Of a stretch of DNA of 64,000 nucleotides, positions 45,431 to 59,400 are shown piece after piece. A program made the position numbers and the translations under genes. Each line of letters opens with the position of its first letter. The stretch's first letter is position 1. The stretch spans positions 9,110,150 to 9,174,149 of the forward strand of contig BSYO01000008.1 of the NCBI GenBank assembly GCA_033239525.1, in the 5' to 3' direction. This DNA is from Nepenthes gracilis. Lineage: Eukaryota > Streptophyta > Magnoliopsida > Caryophyllales > Nepenthaceae. The notes below the pieces were generated by a model. That model saw only the letters and a list, made by a program, of their open reading frames with translations, had not been told where the DNA came from and searched no databases.

Positions 45431-48400
45431 TAAGCCTAACTCTACATTACTTTTGTTAAAACTTATAAATTTCTTCTTCAATGTTATTCAAATCTGTGAT
45501 TCATGTTCTTATATTTCATGCATGTGTTCAACCAAGTTCATTTTGATATTTGACTTAAATGCATCCAAGTTCATAAGAATTCTATATAGTTTTTAAATTC
45601 TAAATATATATATAATTTTATAGAAGTTTTTCTCATTTTCTTTTAAAAAATAAAATATCATAAAAAATTGATGGAATATATTATTAACATATCGCTATAT
45701 ATTAAGAAAAATAAAAATAGTCCTATGATGGCCTTTCTAAATGTTACAATAGTAGATATTGTCCTATTTATAAGGTATATATATAAGTTTTGAGTAGTAA
45801 AATAAAACCCATATTTACATAAAAAAATATGTAAAGTAACATTTAAAGTACTCAACCCCTAGTCATTGAGGTTTATAACTGACTTTTGATCCATCATTTA
45901 CCCTTAAATGTTAATAGTAACTCATGTTTATTATTATACTTTATTATTAATTTGTTAAACTTTTAATGCACCATATATTATCAACACCTCTCAAATTTGT
46001 AGGCATAAATCACTTTGACCATCATTGGATCGGTGGGTGCACTTCTCAGAGGACTTATACGAAGATCATGATAATTATGTAGTTCATCGATTTCGTAGGA
46101 AACAAATTAAATGTTTTGAGTATTTAGCATACATGAGTTTATACAACGTGGCTGTGGGCCGTGCCTCACTTGAATTTTCATATAAATTATATTTTGGTGG
46201 TTTTTGGTTGTGACGTTATTGCCAATATATTATATTGTTGAGTAGGGATAACAAGTCAGTAGTCATAGAAAATTTTACCATATTCTAAGACAAATAATTA
46301 TATAATTTCACTTTAGAGTCACTAATAATGCAACATTGCAATCTGAATTTTAGATGTTTAATCATGATAATATTTATATTAATTATCTGAATCGTGACAA
46401 TTCTATTATATATTTATCAAGTGGAAGTAAGTTGCTACCATTTGAGGGCATTCTACTAGAATTCCTATAACAAATAAGTGCTCAAAATCACATCTTTCGT
46501 CATAAGCTTATGGTGATTTTTTTGTTGTAACACCTCGAAATGATGAAGAGCAAAATTTAAATATTAAAGCCCTGTTATGCTCTGCAGAGAAAAAGAATGA
46601 AAAATGCAATGGAATAAGAAATATAAGTCTATATATATATTCTCTCTATGTGGATGATTTTTTTTTGTTGGCTAGGAATGATTTGGGATTTCCATTAACC
46701 ATTAGAAAATAATTTCGAATGTTGCAAGAGCCATATCTCACGTATTATTCTGTTAAGCAGAAATGCAAACCAAAATGATATCCGTGTGCTCATTTGTGAA
46801 ATATGAAATTCCAAACTGAAAAAAATGTATTATTCTGAACCCTGATGAGTCCTATGACTTCAGATAGTGCTCGACTAGTTCATCCATTTTTGCAGATCTG
46901 GTTCAAATGGCTTGTGGGGGCACAGACAACATGAAGAAGTACTATCTATCATTTAACTCTATGGCAACATCAAAAATATCCCTAAATCAAGAAAAGATTT
47001 CAAAACCGTCGTGTCTGGTTTCCTATCCTATAGGGGTATTCAAATTGGGTCAGTAGCCTAAGAAAGGAGCAGGGAAGGAGAAATGACGTAATATTCCCAA
47101 AGGAAAAAAACGAATGGACGACACTCAGAACATCAAGAGTTGCATAAAATATTTAGAAGGCAACTGCCCCTACGATTCTCGGATAATCATAGACGACCCC
47201 CTTTACTTGCTGATTTCGTTGCCATTTTAAAATGCCATTGACAATTGATTTCCGCTACCACCTGAGGAGCTGCGTTGACTCATTCGGTTTTCCTCGATCA
47301 GCTTCCCACTTCGAAATCTATACCCTCACGGAACCACCCTGACCCTTCATGAGCATAATAGCATAAAAGACGTACTGTTGGTCGTACGATTGAAGGTAAT
47401 AGAGTGGGGAGGGAGACAATAGAAACAACTACAAGAGATACAATTTCAACAGCTTACGGCAACAGCTGAATCACGGCTGCTTGTCAAAATGGGTAGATGG
47501 GAGATTAACCGTTCTGTATCTGACAAACAGATAACTGAATTAACAAATTGGATTAGGAATAACCAAACCACTTGGTTTCTAACACTATCTACCTGTCCTT
47601 CAGCACAAGGAAAGTATCTCAATCTTATATCATTTTCATCAGATAAGCTCTCCTTTTCTAGTTTGTCTCCGGCGAAGAACCAACTTCACAACAAATGATC
47701 CAGGCTGCTTCAGGTCGTCATCACATAATTTGCTTTATTCAACCCATATTTATTTAGTGGGAATTTTTGGTTTGAGTCGAAGCACCAAATCCAAACTCAA
47801 CTCAATACCTTAAACGCAACTAAAATAGTTAGAAACCAGAAAATGTGGGTGATACTTGGATACAAACCCATTCCATAACTATTTATGCCTCTTAAAGAAA
47901 AAAATTTGATAACAATAATATAGTTTCTAGTCAATTAATTAAACATAATTTACGATGAATGTTTCAAATAAAATCCATTAAATATAATTTAACTTATAAA
48001 AAAGTTATAACAAATACTTTTACTTTTCAAATAAGAACATAACGTAAACCACAGTTCTCCAGGCACCAATCAATTTATCAATCATTTGTCACTCTAAAAT
48101 CAGAGTCCACATTATATAAGATAAAACAAAATATAAAGGTTAAATTTATATTAAGATTAGCTTATTTTAGGGATTACTAATCAATGATTATATTTTAAGT
48201 GTAAGAGTAAGAAAAATACAAACAGATAATGACTCACAATTGAACTGGAAGTCAGCACCCCAACTCCAAAATGAAGCCTAACAAACAGGGCCATCCCCAA
48301 CATTCTAGAACAAAGGCAAAACAACCTAGAAACATAGGGGGAGCAAAGGCCCAGACAAACCTCAAGAAAACATGAAAGAAACATAGGAGAGCTAGACTCT

Positions 48401-49107
48401 TGAATCCAAAAACATATATATATATATATATATACACAAAAGACATACCAAAGCAAGCAAGTCCCTCAGCATAACATCCTCAGCAATATCACTTAAATTG
48501 CGCTGCCTGCACCCACCAACCCAGGCATCACCATAATGAACAAAGTTTCACCGCCAGAAACGAATATATCAAGGTTAGATTGACATTCATATATATTGTT
48601 TTATAATATATGTATTAGATATATCAAACTTGGTCATATTTGGGTTGGAGCAACAACCCAAACCCTATTATAAAAATCTGGTTTTACCCAAACTCAAACC
48701 TAGTTGAAGCGTGTAAAACTAAATCAATTCCTATTAGACCTAGTCAGCTTGTATTGGAATTGCGTTTTCTGCCATCCCTAAATGGCAGCATAGACAAGAT
48801 ATTTACCAAGAGATGAGAAAATATTTCTAATAAGGTATCTACAGCCGAGTGCTCTCAGCTTTCAACATATACTAATACCGGGAAATAGTATAGCACATAA
48901 TTATCTTCAATTTGATATAATTCACCCTTTACAGCATAATATGATGGAGACAGTTAAGCTACCAATTCAATCATTGAATATTATGTCATAATACTCCTTA
49001 CTATACAGAAAAAAAAAAAAAAAAAGACAAACCGAGAAAAAAATTGGAACTTCCATGTAACACAGTAATCAGTTTCACCTTTAATGGTCTGCTGGCTAAG
49101 AAAAAGA
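45431..49107. other. AT-rich intergenic DNA
   Basis: No gene recognised. The segment 47,040-47,720 is more balanced in composition but its ORFs (for example 47,489-47,698) show no motif. An (AT)n run lies at 48,414-48,435 and a poly-A run at about 49,009-49,025. Confidence 0.5.
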
Positions 49108-49111
49108 ACTT

Positions 49112-49237
49112 AGGGCCTGTTCGGCCTAGCTTTTGAAAAGAACTTCTAGAAGCTACAATTTGCAACTTCTAGCAGAGGCTTTTTTCAAGTGTGCACAAAA
49201 GGCAGAAGCTTTTTCTCAAAATACCTCGTTGGCCTAG
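49112..49237. mobile_element. hAT-like MITE fragment
   Basis: Begins AGGGCCTGTTCGGCCTAGCT, close to the GGGCCTGTTTGGC termini of plant hAT MITEs. It contains internal complementary blocks (AACTTCTAGAAGC, GCAGAAGCTTTTTC) and closes with TACCTCGTTGGCCTAG, the usual ending context. The right terminus is incomplete and an 8-bp target duplication was not confirmed. Confidence 0.4.
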
Positions 49238-49617
49238 ATTGTGCTGCTTCAGTGGAAAAGTAGATCAGAGATTTTGTGCAATTGCAACATAAGCGCAAGT
49301 TTGAATAGAGAAAGAGATTAAGTTGCACCACAAAATAGCATACTAACAATATTACTAATCCTACAGTATTTTCGGTACACAATGATTAAAAATGCACAAA
49401 TTAACTTCTGCAAAGGAAATACAAATTGTAGAAGAATAACCAAAATATTGCAGAAATTCGTCAGATAAGAATGATTTGATACCAACGACATACATTGTGT
49501 CACACAGGCAAATGAGATTGAGCCAGTGATATGATGAAATCAAATACCACTACTACTTATCTTTAAGATCAATGCCAGACAAGAAGCTCAATGCACCATC
49601 AATAAGCAGTTTCTCAC

Positions 49618-49935
49618 TCATTATCAGAGTTCAAGAAGGCTTTTCTTTCTTTCCTGCATGGTGCTCTGCCAGCTACCCTGAGGATCAAAGGTAGGACTTA
49701 CAATGACAATGTTTCCAGAAATGAAGGGCAGAGAACAGTTAGTTATGATTTATCAGAAAGTGGATTGTTCAATCATTATCAAATTTCAAGCCCTCTTCTT
49801 CCTTTCCTGTCTTCTTTCTTTCCCGTGCTGTGCCAACTAACCTGAGGATCAAAGATTGGATATTTAAGTGACCAGGTTTCCATAAATAAAACCAGAGACC
49901 AGTTGTTTTATGGCCCATCCTCGTCCTTGTACCGC
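49618..49935. repeat. ~155-bp tandem duplication
   Basis: Copy A (49,618-49,772) and copy B (49,773-about 49,935) share TCATTATCA, a CTTTCTTTCC tract, CCTGAGGATCAAAG and GTTTCCA.AAAT, then CAGAGA.CAGTT. A diverged local duplication in the region downstream of the DUF668 gene. Confidence 0.75.
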
Positions 49936-50913
49936 CATTGCAAAAGGCAGCAAGCACAAAACAAATTAAGATGTTAAATAAACTGCAGGGTTAGTCCAAT
50001 ATATGGAAACCCTGCTCGTGCACCACAAAGGGCAATCATGTTTCTTAAATTGATAGATTTCCTCAACCCCAACAAAAATCTTCATTCCGCTTGAATTTTT
50101 TTTTTTTTTTTTTTGGGAGCAAGCACCAACAAAGAGGAAGATCAGAGGTCAGTTCTCCCAACCTCCTCAATATGGCATAATTGAGGTGATTACTGACAAA
50201 AATATACTCTTAAATATGGCACCGAGATATAATTTTAAATTAATCACAAAGACTGCTGGACAATCAGCATATCATAGTTACCGGGGTCAGCTGTCTAGTA
50301 TGCATACCACAGTGCCCTAATATAGAAATGTGTCGTTTATAGAAGTGATAACAATCAAGTACCACATTTGGTAGTGGTAAGCAGAGGATTTGAGAATTCT
50401 AGAAACTGTGGAGCATATGCGTGTTAATATCTGAGTGAATTGGAGCTCAACTGCTGTAGACTTGACCATAGAAAACATTGAAACCATCAAGGGGCATGAC
50501 CACACATTAAATTGCATGTTCATTCAACCAACACGAGAAAGGCAAAGAGAAGGTGAAAGAGGGAAGGAAAGAAAAGAAAGAGAAATTATATAAGTTGCAA
50601 AGGAATAATATCAGAAGAAGAATTCAACATTCTTTTACCCAAAAAAAAAAAAAAACAAAACAAAGAAATCCATTCTGCAGAAGAGAATATACTTCCTTTT
50701 CGTTAATAATAGGAATTATGTACTTCAGAAGTCAAAACTCCCCATACCTTGCAATAAGATGCAATAATTGACTCCAGTGTACAACTATGGAAGTCCAAAA
50801 AATAGTAAGGCCCCTATATTCACATCTAGACAAACTTTCATCTGTCTTTATATATGATCACAGGAGCCAAATAGAAACCCTACTTCCATTTCTACAATCA
50901 AATTTAAACACTT
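49936..50913. other. Intergenic and 3' flank of the DUF668 gene
   Basis: The 3' untranslated region of the minus-strand gene must lie just left of 50,914. Contains poly-T at about 50,096-50,114 and a GAAAGAGG purine-rich run at about 50,553. No other gene seen. Confidence 0.5.
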
Positions 50914-52716
50914 CTAGTTAATATAAGAAGTTTGACATTGCAATTGCCACTCCATCCAATCACCAAAGTCAATACTGCTTGCACAGTCCAGCAAAGCATT
51001 TTGCTGATGCTCATATCGACAAATATAATTTAATCCAACAAGTAGCTCACAGATAGCGGCCTCTGCCTTTTCCCTATCCGCAAAATACAGTGTCTGCAGG
51101 AGAAGAACATTTGTTCTTTTGACAAGTTGCTGTTGCTCAACATTGCGCTCACTTTGCCACCTGATCATGTTATGTGCCAGTGGGGCAAGCCACTTCAAGA
51201 TCCCGTCTAGGTTCACTTTCCAATCATGGGCTAGTGGAGCATCATATATAGCCAGATTCTTGCAATAAGACCTGAGATTTGTCCTCAAGGACTTCCTCAA
51301 GCTTGTCGGCAGCATATGATACAAATCATCCCTAGCTTCCTCACCTACTAAATGTGGGTATCGTAGGAGCTTCTCAATAACAATTATAACATTGGCATAA
51401 TGAAGAGCTAGAGCAGAGCCTCCGACCATTGATGCAGTGGTTAGCATAGCTAACCTACTCTTGGTGCCAAAGCTAGACGTATTGATTGAACTCCTCAGTT
51501 GTCTTTGATTCCGACTGCGAGGAACACTAATCTGAACCAGGTTTAAACCATCTGCGTGAAGAGAATGCTCTCTTTTCATGCCATTCACCACTTTGCAACT
51601 ACTAGAAAATTGGCCGCTCTGGTAACGGTCATCAGCATCATCCTCATCAATTCTCGAAGCCGAGCTGCTTAAACTAAGGCACTCCATGAAAATCCTACCA
51701 GGACTAGGCCCGCAAGGAATAACAAAATCTTGTTGAAACAAATCTACCTCATCTCTTGGCAAAGCACGTTGAGGCCTAACAATAGTGCCCCTCTTCTGAC
51801 CTCTCTCAATTGGTACGGAATGGAACCCATTCTTTGAATGCAGTTGGTTCGGCAAATCAAATTTGGCATGATTGTCGATGCAATCTTCTTTCCTTGGAGG
51901 AGAAACTGAAGCCCCTGCATCCGACAGCTGTGTTCCCGAAACAGCACTCTCGCTATAGTTTCTCCTCAATATCACATTCTCATCCCCAAAGACCACACAA
52001 ATCCTTGCATAAATGGTGCAAACTGTCCTCGCCATCAACTCAACAATCTTATCATAAGTCTGATTCCAAAGCGAAACATCTTTCAAATTCCTAACATCCT
52101 GCGTCTGCCACATCAACTTCTGCTCAAACGCACGCCGGCTCTCCTGGTGTTGGTTCAATGGAAATTTCTTGGTCGCCAGTTCTAATTCGTTCAAAACCTC
52201 CATCTCGCTGTACAAATTTGACGTGGCACCCACATATCTCTCCATCTTCTTAATCATACCCTCCATATCCTTCACCAAAAACCCCAATTCTCTCACGTCA
52301 ATGACTCCACTTGCTACATCGCCATAAACATGCTCAAACCCCTGCAAGGCCGGCTCAGTACACTTCTTACCTAGCCTAGAAACTATCTCTGCGACACGAT
52401 TCAGATCGTCCATCTTCTCAGCACACGCGAGCTCCAAGAGATAGGATTCATCAGAGGATACTAGTTTCATGACGCCCTCAGTTTTTACGATTTCACTTTT
52501 CAGCTTAGAGATCTCCGGATCCGACAGGGATTTGTGAAAGTGAACAATCTTAGACATGACATTTGCCACTTCAAACGACAAAATACCAATAGTTTGCTTG
52601 CTGTTATTTTTGTTAATCTCTCTCTTCCCGAGTGACGACTGGTGTAGATAGAGTGAGTTCTTGAGATTGCTACTTACCTGGTTGCCCATCTTCAGTTTCC
52701 AAGGCTCAGCAACCAT
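50914..52716 (-). CDS. DUF3475/DUF668 protein, PSI (PSK SIMULATOR) family
   Basis: Plant-specific protein of 600 residues. The family includes the Arabidopsis PSI proteins, linked to phytosulfokine-like growth promotion, and members are often membrane-attached. The start is the ATG at 52,716 (MVAEPWKLKMGNQVSS...); the open frame extends to 52,881 only through a GTG. DUF3475 lies at about residues 43-100 ('IGILSFEVANVMSKIVHFHKSL'), followed by the conserved 'SRLGKKC.EPALQGFEHVYGDV' and 'LGFLVKDMEGMIKKMERYV' blocks. A variable Ser/Asp-rich middle spans about 260-425. DUF668 covers about 430-520 ('GGSALALHYANVIIVIEKLL', 'DLYHMLPTSLRKSLRTNL'), and a conserved tail continues to the end. Intronless and undamaged. 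A second in-frame start at 52,689 would expose MGNQVS, a myristoylation-type N-terminus. It has no functional tie to neighbours. Confidence 0.93.
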   Translation of the reverse strand: MVAEPWKLKMGNQVSSNLKNSLYLHQSSLGKREINKNNSKQTIGILSFEVANVMSKIVHFHKSLSDPEISKLKSEIVKTEGVMKLVSSDESYLLELACAEKMDDLNRVAEIVSRLGKKCTEPALQGFEHVYGDVASGVIDVRELGFLVKDMEGMIKKMERYVGATSNLYSEMEVLNELELATKKFPLNQHQESRRAFEQKLMWQTQDVRNLKDVSLWNQTYDKIVELMARTVCTIYARICVVFGDENVILRRNYSESAVSGTQLSDAGASVSPPRKEDCIDNHAKFDLPNQLHSKNGFHSVPIERGQKRGTIVRPQRALPRDEVDLFQQDFVIPCGPSPGRIFMECLSLSSSASRIDEDDADDRYQSGQFSSSCKVVNGMKREHSLHADGLNLVQISVPRSRNQRQLRSSINTSSFGTKSRLAMLTTASMVGGSALALHYANVIIVIEKLLRYPHLVGEEARDDLYHMLPTSLRKSLRTNLRSYCKNLAIYDAPLAHDWKVNLDGILKWLAPLAHNMIRWQSERNVEQQQLVKRTNVLLLQTLYFADREKAEAAICELLVGLNYICRYEHQQNALLDCASSIDFGDWMEWQLQCQTSYIN

Positions 52717-53260
52717 TTCTACCTTCCTCGGCTGGAAAATTGGATCTGATATTTCGAAGCTACAATATCTGCATTCGCCGGCAGCGGTGATGGAGTTGGC
52801 CAAAGAGTGCCGCAATTCCACGCGGTAAGTCGGAGAGAGGAATGCTTGTTCCCTTTTACATTGCTCTTTACAGGTGTGCACAATGACTAATAGCTTCAGC
52901 AGCCACCGTCAAAGATCTGAGGCTTCGTTGGGGAAAGTTGGAACAGTGAATAACGGAATGCGCATGAGCTGAAGAGTGAGAGACGGGGTGCAGGAGCATC
53001 ACCGGCGCATTTTAGCAGCGGTGGAGGGTTTTCGCGAGTGCAATTGATTGAAGGGCAGAGGGGAGCGAAGTCTTTCCACGCCTGGGAGGGAGAGGGTGAG
53101 AGAGAGATAGAGCGGGTGAGAAATGAATGCGATGGAGGGAAAGGAGGGTGGGGGGGAAAGGAAGAGAATTGATTGCAGCAGCAGCGTTTGATCCAATTTT
53201 GTAGTGATAAATCTTCCGCCTTTTTGAAAACGACTGCATGGGTCGCGTCTGTGTTTGCGT
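52717..53260 (-). promoter_or_regulatory. Leader and pyrimidine-rich promoter-proximal region of the DUF668 gene
   Basis: On the minus strand 53,170-53,080 is a strong pyrimidine stretch (CTTTCCCCCCCACCCTCC and CTCTCTCTCAC), the Y-patch type of element common near plant transcription starts. The region is GC-richer than the DNA beyond 53,280. No clear TATA box. In-frame extension upstream of 52,716 lacks an ATG. Confidence 0.5.
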
Positions 53261-53390
53261 TTGAGTTGGTGAAATTTATCCTTTTTACTATTAATTGTCA
53301 AAACATATATTCTTTTTTAAATTAATATTTAATATATCAAGAATACCGCATATCATATCACGATTAATTAAAAATATAAGGTAATAAAAA

Positions 53391-53418
53391 TTATTATTAT
53401 TATTATTATTATTATTAT
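53391..53418. repeat. (ATT)n microsatellite
   Basis: TTATTATTATT... about nine units. Confidence 0.9.
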
Positions 53419-53419
53419 A

Positions 53420-56400
53420 CTATATAAATTTATAGTAAGATGGTTTTATTTTAAAGGTGTTATAAGTTACTGTTGCCGATATAAGGGCAATTGTGCCCTT
53501 CTGAATTGACGGAATTATCCTCTCTGAAATTTGTGTTCGTGAATTAGGTTTCTCAAAAATTAGGTGAAGGTGAGGGTGGATTGGGTAGAAACATGGAAAA
53601 GGAAAGAAAAAGAGTAGGCTTGACTATAATTTTGGTCAACGACGATTTTCTATTTCTCTAAGTTCGTCAAAACAGGAATTCTAAGACCATACGTATTTTA
53701 AAGGAGATATGTTTAACATAACATGTTTTTTAAAGAAAATATATTTAATATATTTTAAATTTTAATTATTGAACTTTTATTCAATAATAAAAATTAAAAC
53801 ATGTAAAAAATTTCATATATATTATAGGTTTATTTTTATAAAATTAATATTTATTAAATATCTGACCTAATATTAAAAATAAAAAATAATTATTTTTAAA
53901 TTTTATTTATTAGATTTTATTTTATAAACAGATGATAGATAAGTATATTTCTTTAAAAAGGTGTGTCCACGCCAAATTTGTCAACACAATAAATTGTGGC
54001 AGCATCCCAAAGAACACCCTTCTCGGACGGTATACAAATCCATCTCGAATAGTTTAGAAGGTCATTTATAATTACACCAACATTTAATTTACATGGTTTT
54101 TTGGGTTTATATTATTAAATTTATCATCTTAAAATAATTTATTCAATGTGAGGCGTTATGTATAAAATTATTAAAATAAATGGTAGCGATTACATGGTAA
54201 AAGAAATCTAAAAATGAAAATATCTGGTAAAAAAAAAAAAGTCAACGATGTCTTTAGGTCCATTTGATTTTTTTTTTTTAGTTTATATGTAACATAATAA
54301 TAAGCAAATGGAACGAAATTAAGATTCAAATTCACATCAAATGCAGATACACTCGATTTGATAATTGTTTTTCATGAAATATTTAATAAATTCCAAGTAA
54401 TTCTTAGTAGAACTTTAGCTAACTTTTTGATTATTGATTTTCTGGTCAAAAATGCATTTGTCTTTGTGGATTCGTGTGAAGATTTGCCATGATGTCAGGA
54501 AGCTATTCTAGAGCTTCAAAGGCCTTGTCGATTAAATATTTCATATTTTTGAGTTTTGAAATAGTATCCTGGTAGTTTAAAGTATGATTTCTTACATGGC
54601 CCTAATAGTTCAAAATAGAGTACTCATAATCCGTATCATTGATATTTTGATCTTATAAGTTATTCTGAGCCTTTCTTTAATTGTTCAAATTAAATTAATT
54701 CCATATTTTTTAAACTAAAAAACAAAAAGAAAAGAAGTACAAACAAAAAGATGAAGGTACACATACTTTACAATTGATGACCATTAATAGGACAAGAAAA
54801 TTATTTGATATAGAAAAATGCATGCATAGATATCTAAATATACATAGGTTAATAACTATATATATTTAGTTATATACTAGTATTATATATTTATTTGTGT
54901 TTTGTGCTCTATATATGATGGGTCCCGGTAAAAATAATATAATTTTGAATAAAAAATAAATCACAAATATGAATTTAGAGCAAATGTCCCATCTTGAGAC
55001 TAGACTAGAGATTTTATTTAGAAAAGCTGGCCCCATAAGGTCAAGACCTATTAATCGAGCACCTTCAAAGCCAACAGTTTCCCAAATAGACTAGCATGTC
55101 ACATTAATGTATAATCAAGATCTTCAAATAAAAGTAAGAGTAGCTCAACTAATCAATAGTTGACAAGATCACATCGAGTTACTAAAATAGCGGCATCTAA
55201 AGAAAGTCAATCAAAGAATAAAATAGAATATATTTTGCAAAAATAAATGCAAAAGTAAAAAAAAAAAATACTATACCTACCGTGTTGGCTTTGGATTTCA
55301 TATTAATACAATCACATCAGATCATCACATTAAGGCCCTTGCACACAAATAAAAATTATGGCTTGACTATACAAAAAGTGGCAAATTCATAGACTTACAA
55401 TCCTATATGATTCCAGAGAAAGTATTATAAAAGATTACAGGTTATCTATTGAAAAATTATTATACTGCCTGAGAATAAATTATTTTGAATAACTCATTTT
55501 CTATTCAAGGTGCCTAGAACGATCTAAATTCTTACGGTCTACTCTCATCCTAAAATAAAAAATATCTTAAACATAAGTGAGTCCTCCATAAAGATCCAAT
55601 TCATCTCCTCTCAAAAAGATTTCAAACACCTTTTCTCTACTCTACTTAATTCCACTCTAAAGTAAGTATCATTCCTCCAATCCATAAATAGTATTTTGTC
55701 CGGAACTTTGTTGAATTAAGTATTGGAATGAACCCAAAGGACATATCACAATTTTACAATCTCTTGCCGGTGTTTATTGTTAGATTTTTAGGTTACTTAT
55801 TTGTTACTCTCATATCCATTATACATAATATTTTTCTTTTTTGTTGTTGACGAAAGGTTTTGTGCAATATCCGTCTAAATTTTTATTTATACGAAAAGTT
55901 GATAGTGTGTCTGTAGAATTTTTTATGTAAAATTTACTCAAGCAAATACCATAAGAGACTTGTAAAATAGAGGCTTAAGTGGAAGATTCACAGATTCATT
56001 CAGTATGACATCTGCATGATAAGAGCTCGAGCAATTGCATGCAATTATAAATATAAAATTTTGAGTTCTAGCCAAACAAGTGAGCTATTTTAAAAGCAAA
56101 ATGGCAACAAAAAAAGAGAGAAAGGAGAGAAATGAGAAATGAAAAGCTTTGATCATTGGTTTGAGTTTTAGTTTGTTTTCAATTTATCATCAACTTTAAA
56201 TATATTATTCTTACATTTATGAAAAACGTACTACCATTTATTTTAGTCTATATTATTCTCTTATTGTCTATAATTACAGCTTATATGCTCATATTGTATT
56301 GTATAACCAATGTATTTATGATTAGTAATAACTGAATCTTATACTTATTTATTGTGAATTGCCTAAAATAAATTAATTGTAATTGAATCTCTAATGTATG

Positions 56401-59400
56401 AAGATAATTTTGGATATAAGGCCAATAATATTTCCTTAATTGAAAATAATTTTTTCATGTGAAATCAGTTATACGATCTTATATATTTTGTTGTATACAT
56501 CTTTATTGTTTGTCACAACATCAATTTGGAGCGAACCACCAGCTTGTGGCTTCAAAGTTCCCCCAACATTTGTGTTGTGTAAAACTTGTCTGTGTCAAAA
56601 TGCATATGTTCTCATACGACAAATTCCAAAACACTACTAGAGAGAGAGAGAGAGGGAGGTATATCGTTGCATGCTGTGGATGAAACAACTAATCAAGGGC
56701 TCGTTAAAGTCGCTGGAGGACACCTCTCTGTCCTCAAAAACATAAAAAAAATAAAAAATAAAAAATAAAAAAAAGGGGGCAGAAGAAGAAGAAGAAGAAG
56801 AAGAAAAGGCGTAGTGGGAGTTGGTGCGTCTGTGTGGCATCAATTGTTACTTTGTTGTTGATTCCGCTCGTATCCCAATTTACATAAAAAGTGGTCAAGT
56901 CTCTCTCCATCATGCAAATACTTGCAAGAAGAAGGGGACATCTACTCACAGCATGCATAAAGAACTGTGATTTACGGAATGGAGAAATTCCTTCCACCTT
57001 TTAACTTTTTTGACTGACATATGATATTTCTGTGACTCACTGTAATTCCTATCAACAATTTTTAACAATTAAGTAAGGCTAAGAAATAAGATTTGTATTA
57101 TATGATATTAGAAATCTTCAACCAAATTTGATTTCAAAAAGTATAATTCATTTCTTTTTATATAAAATATCTTCTAACATAAGAATGTGATGAGCACATA
57201 CCGTATTCATGCTTCATAGCTACAAATGACAGCATATTTGTATTATAAAAAAAATATTTCAGTTTTCTTAACAGCATGGATATTGTAGGCCGACTATTTT
57301 CTTAATTTATCTTAATATCGGAATTTGATGGAATGACTTTGGATTTTTTTTTTAATATTCCGGGATGATAAGAATGTTGCTTTTTCCAATGTACCATGAA
57401 ATTCTATATAATTTTAAGATATAGAGGAGTTGTTATATCTGATCTCAGCTAGGTTCATCGGCTCAACCGTTCCTTTATTTCCAACCACAAAAGGGCAAGG
57501 GAAAAGTAGTAGTACTTATGAAGAAAGGGGCCCATTGACTAGCTGGGTGCCGAATTTAATAAGCCAGCAATATCTGAGCATACTTTAGGCTACATCCCTT
57601 CAAAGCACAAAAAGATAGGCATGCTAGAAAACTAAGGTCTAATGTATGTGTCGAGCATTTGTCTAAGTAGAGAACGACAAGAAAAGCCAATATTTTTCTT
57701 TGATGACAAGTTGCCTATCTCATTCTTCTTGTCATTGGATTCCAAGTGCATAAAATTAACTCTATCTGAAATCTCGTGCATAAATATTATAAAACTCAAT
57801 ATATATAATTAGAGTATATGATAGAAGTAGTTAAATCTATGCACGTAAATTTTATATAATTGTATCATATGAAGTGATTTTTATTAAATATGATAATCTA
57901 TACATATGGGTTGGATTAAAGAGAAAATAATTAAAGTCTTAATCTATATATTTTTGTCACTTTGATATTTTTATCAACTAGATAGTTTGCTCAAAGGATG
58001 TCTAATCTCACAATTCATGATATTTTTGGCCCTTATCTTTTGAGCCTAATCCACTGAAAATTTTTTATTCCAAATTTCGACCCCACTCTTTTACAAAAGC
58101 AAGGAAGAGAACTAAAGAAGACAAGAAAAAAAAAAGAAAAGGCAAAGATCATCTTGTTTACTTAACACGAGATGATGCCTAAAAAAGAAACAAAGTGAGA
58201 GACCATATACTACGTTAAATAATTTCGGTCGGCTAATTTTTGTATAAGATTGAGTATATATTTTTTTATAGGGTATCAATTTTTTCTGTATTTTTTATCT
58301 GATCTATAATTATTGTCTGGCTATTTGTATTTTTATTGTGCACCCATTTGGTAAAAAAGTTATTATTTAAAAAAAATCAAAAAATAGAAACTTTAAAATG
58401 TATTCAAACATATTTGTTTTTTATTTGGAAAAAAATAGAAAATAAAGTTTTTTTTTTTTTTAACTTTGTTAGATTTTAATTGAATGGCCAAAAACTAAAA
58501 AAAAAAAAAGTTTTAATGATTTCCTTCTACGCACTAATATTTTATGAACTTGTGTGGAAATATTAGTTTATGCGTTGATAATTATAACTATAAAGACAAT
58601 TTGAAGTAATATTTTCAACAAATAATGAAATTTTATTTATATATATATTTTTTATCTTTTTATCAGTTGAGCTATCTAATAATTTTTTATTAAGTTATTA
58701 AATTGATAGAAATTTGTTTTTATCATAAGAAATATGGTTTTGTTAGCTAATATAAAAATCTAGAGTACAATCCTTTTTTAATATTTAGTGTTTTTTTTCA
58801 ATGCTAATATTTGGGTTACTATTAACATTTTTATAAGTTAAAAAGATATTGTGCATTGTTAAATTTAATGATAGAATTTGGTTTGATAATTTGAAATGCC
58901 ACCATTATCATAAATAATATGTCATGAATAATTATTATTGACTTATTGATACATATATATATATAAGTAGGGCTTTTGAGTATTACTTGAATAAGTAGAT
59001 TTGACTATTAGTTGAAGAGCACAAATGAAGTTGTATTCCACTTACTAAAATAATGAGCTTAGTTTAAATAAATAATAATTATCATTTTATAATGCCAAAA
59101 TTATTGGTTCAATATTTGATATATGTAGTTATCATATGATAAAAATTGGGTAATCTATATTGCAATTGGTTCCACGTTATCATAATAAAGTTGAGATATT
59201 TTATTATATTGGTAATGTGTTAACTAGTATGCCATACTGTAAAATTTAACCCTTTTTATAAATATATATTTATTTATATTTAAAATTTATAAAATTTATT
59301 TAACAACGTTAAAGTCGAGTTAGATGTGAATGAACCAAACTCTAAATTAATAAAAGTCCACAAAACACAACAAATATAAGATCTATTAGAACTCTTACTA

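Noticed and set aside
52717..52881. N-terminal extension of the DUF668 frame by 55 codons
   Set aside because: The extension opens with GTG and lacks an ATG; the conserved family N-terminus starts at 52,716.
58250..58560. A possible hAT-like MITE with A/T-rich ends
   Set aside because: Similarity between the two ends is mostly homopolymer, with no target duplication.
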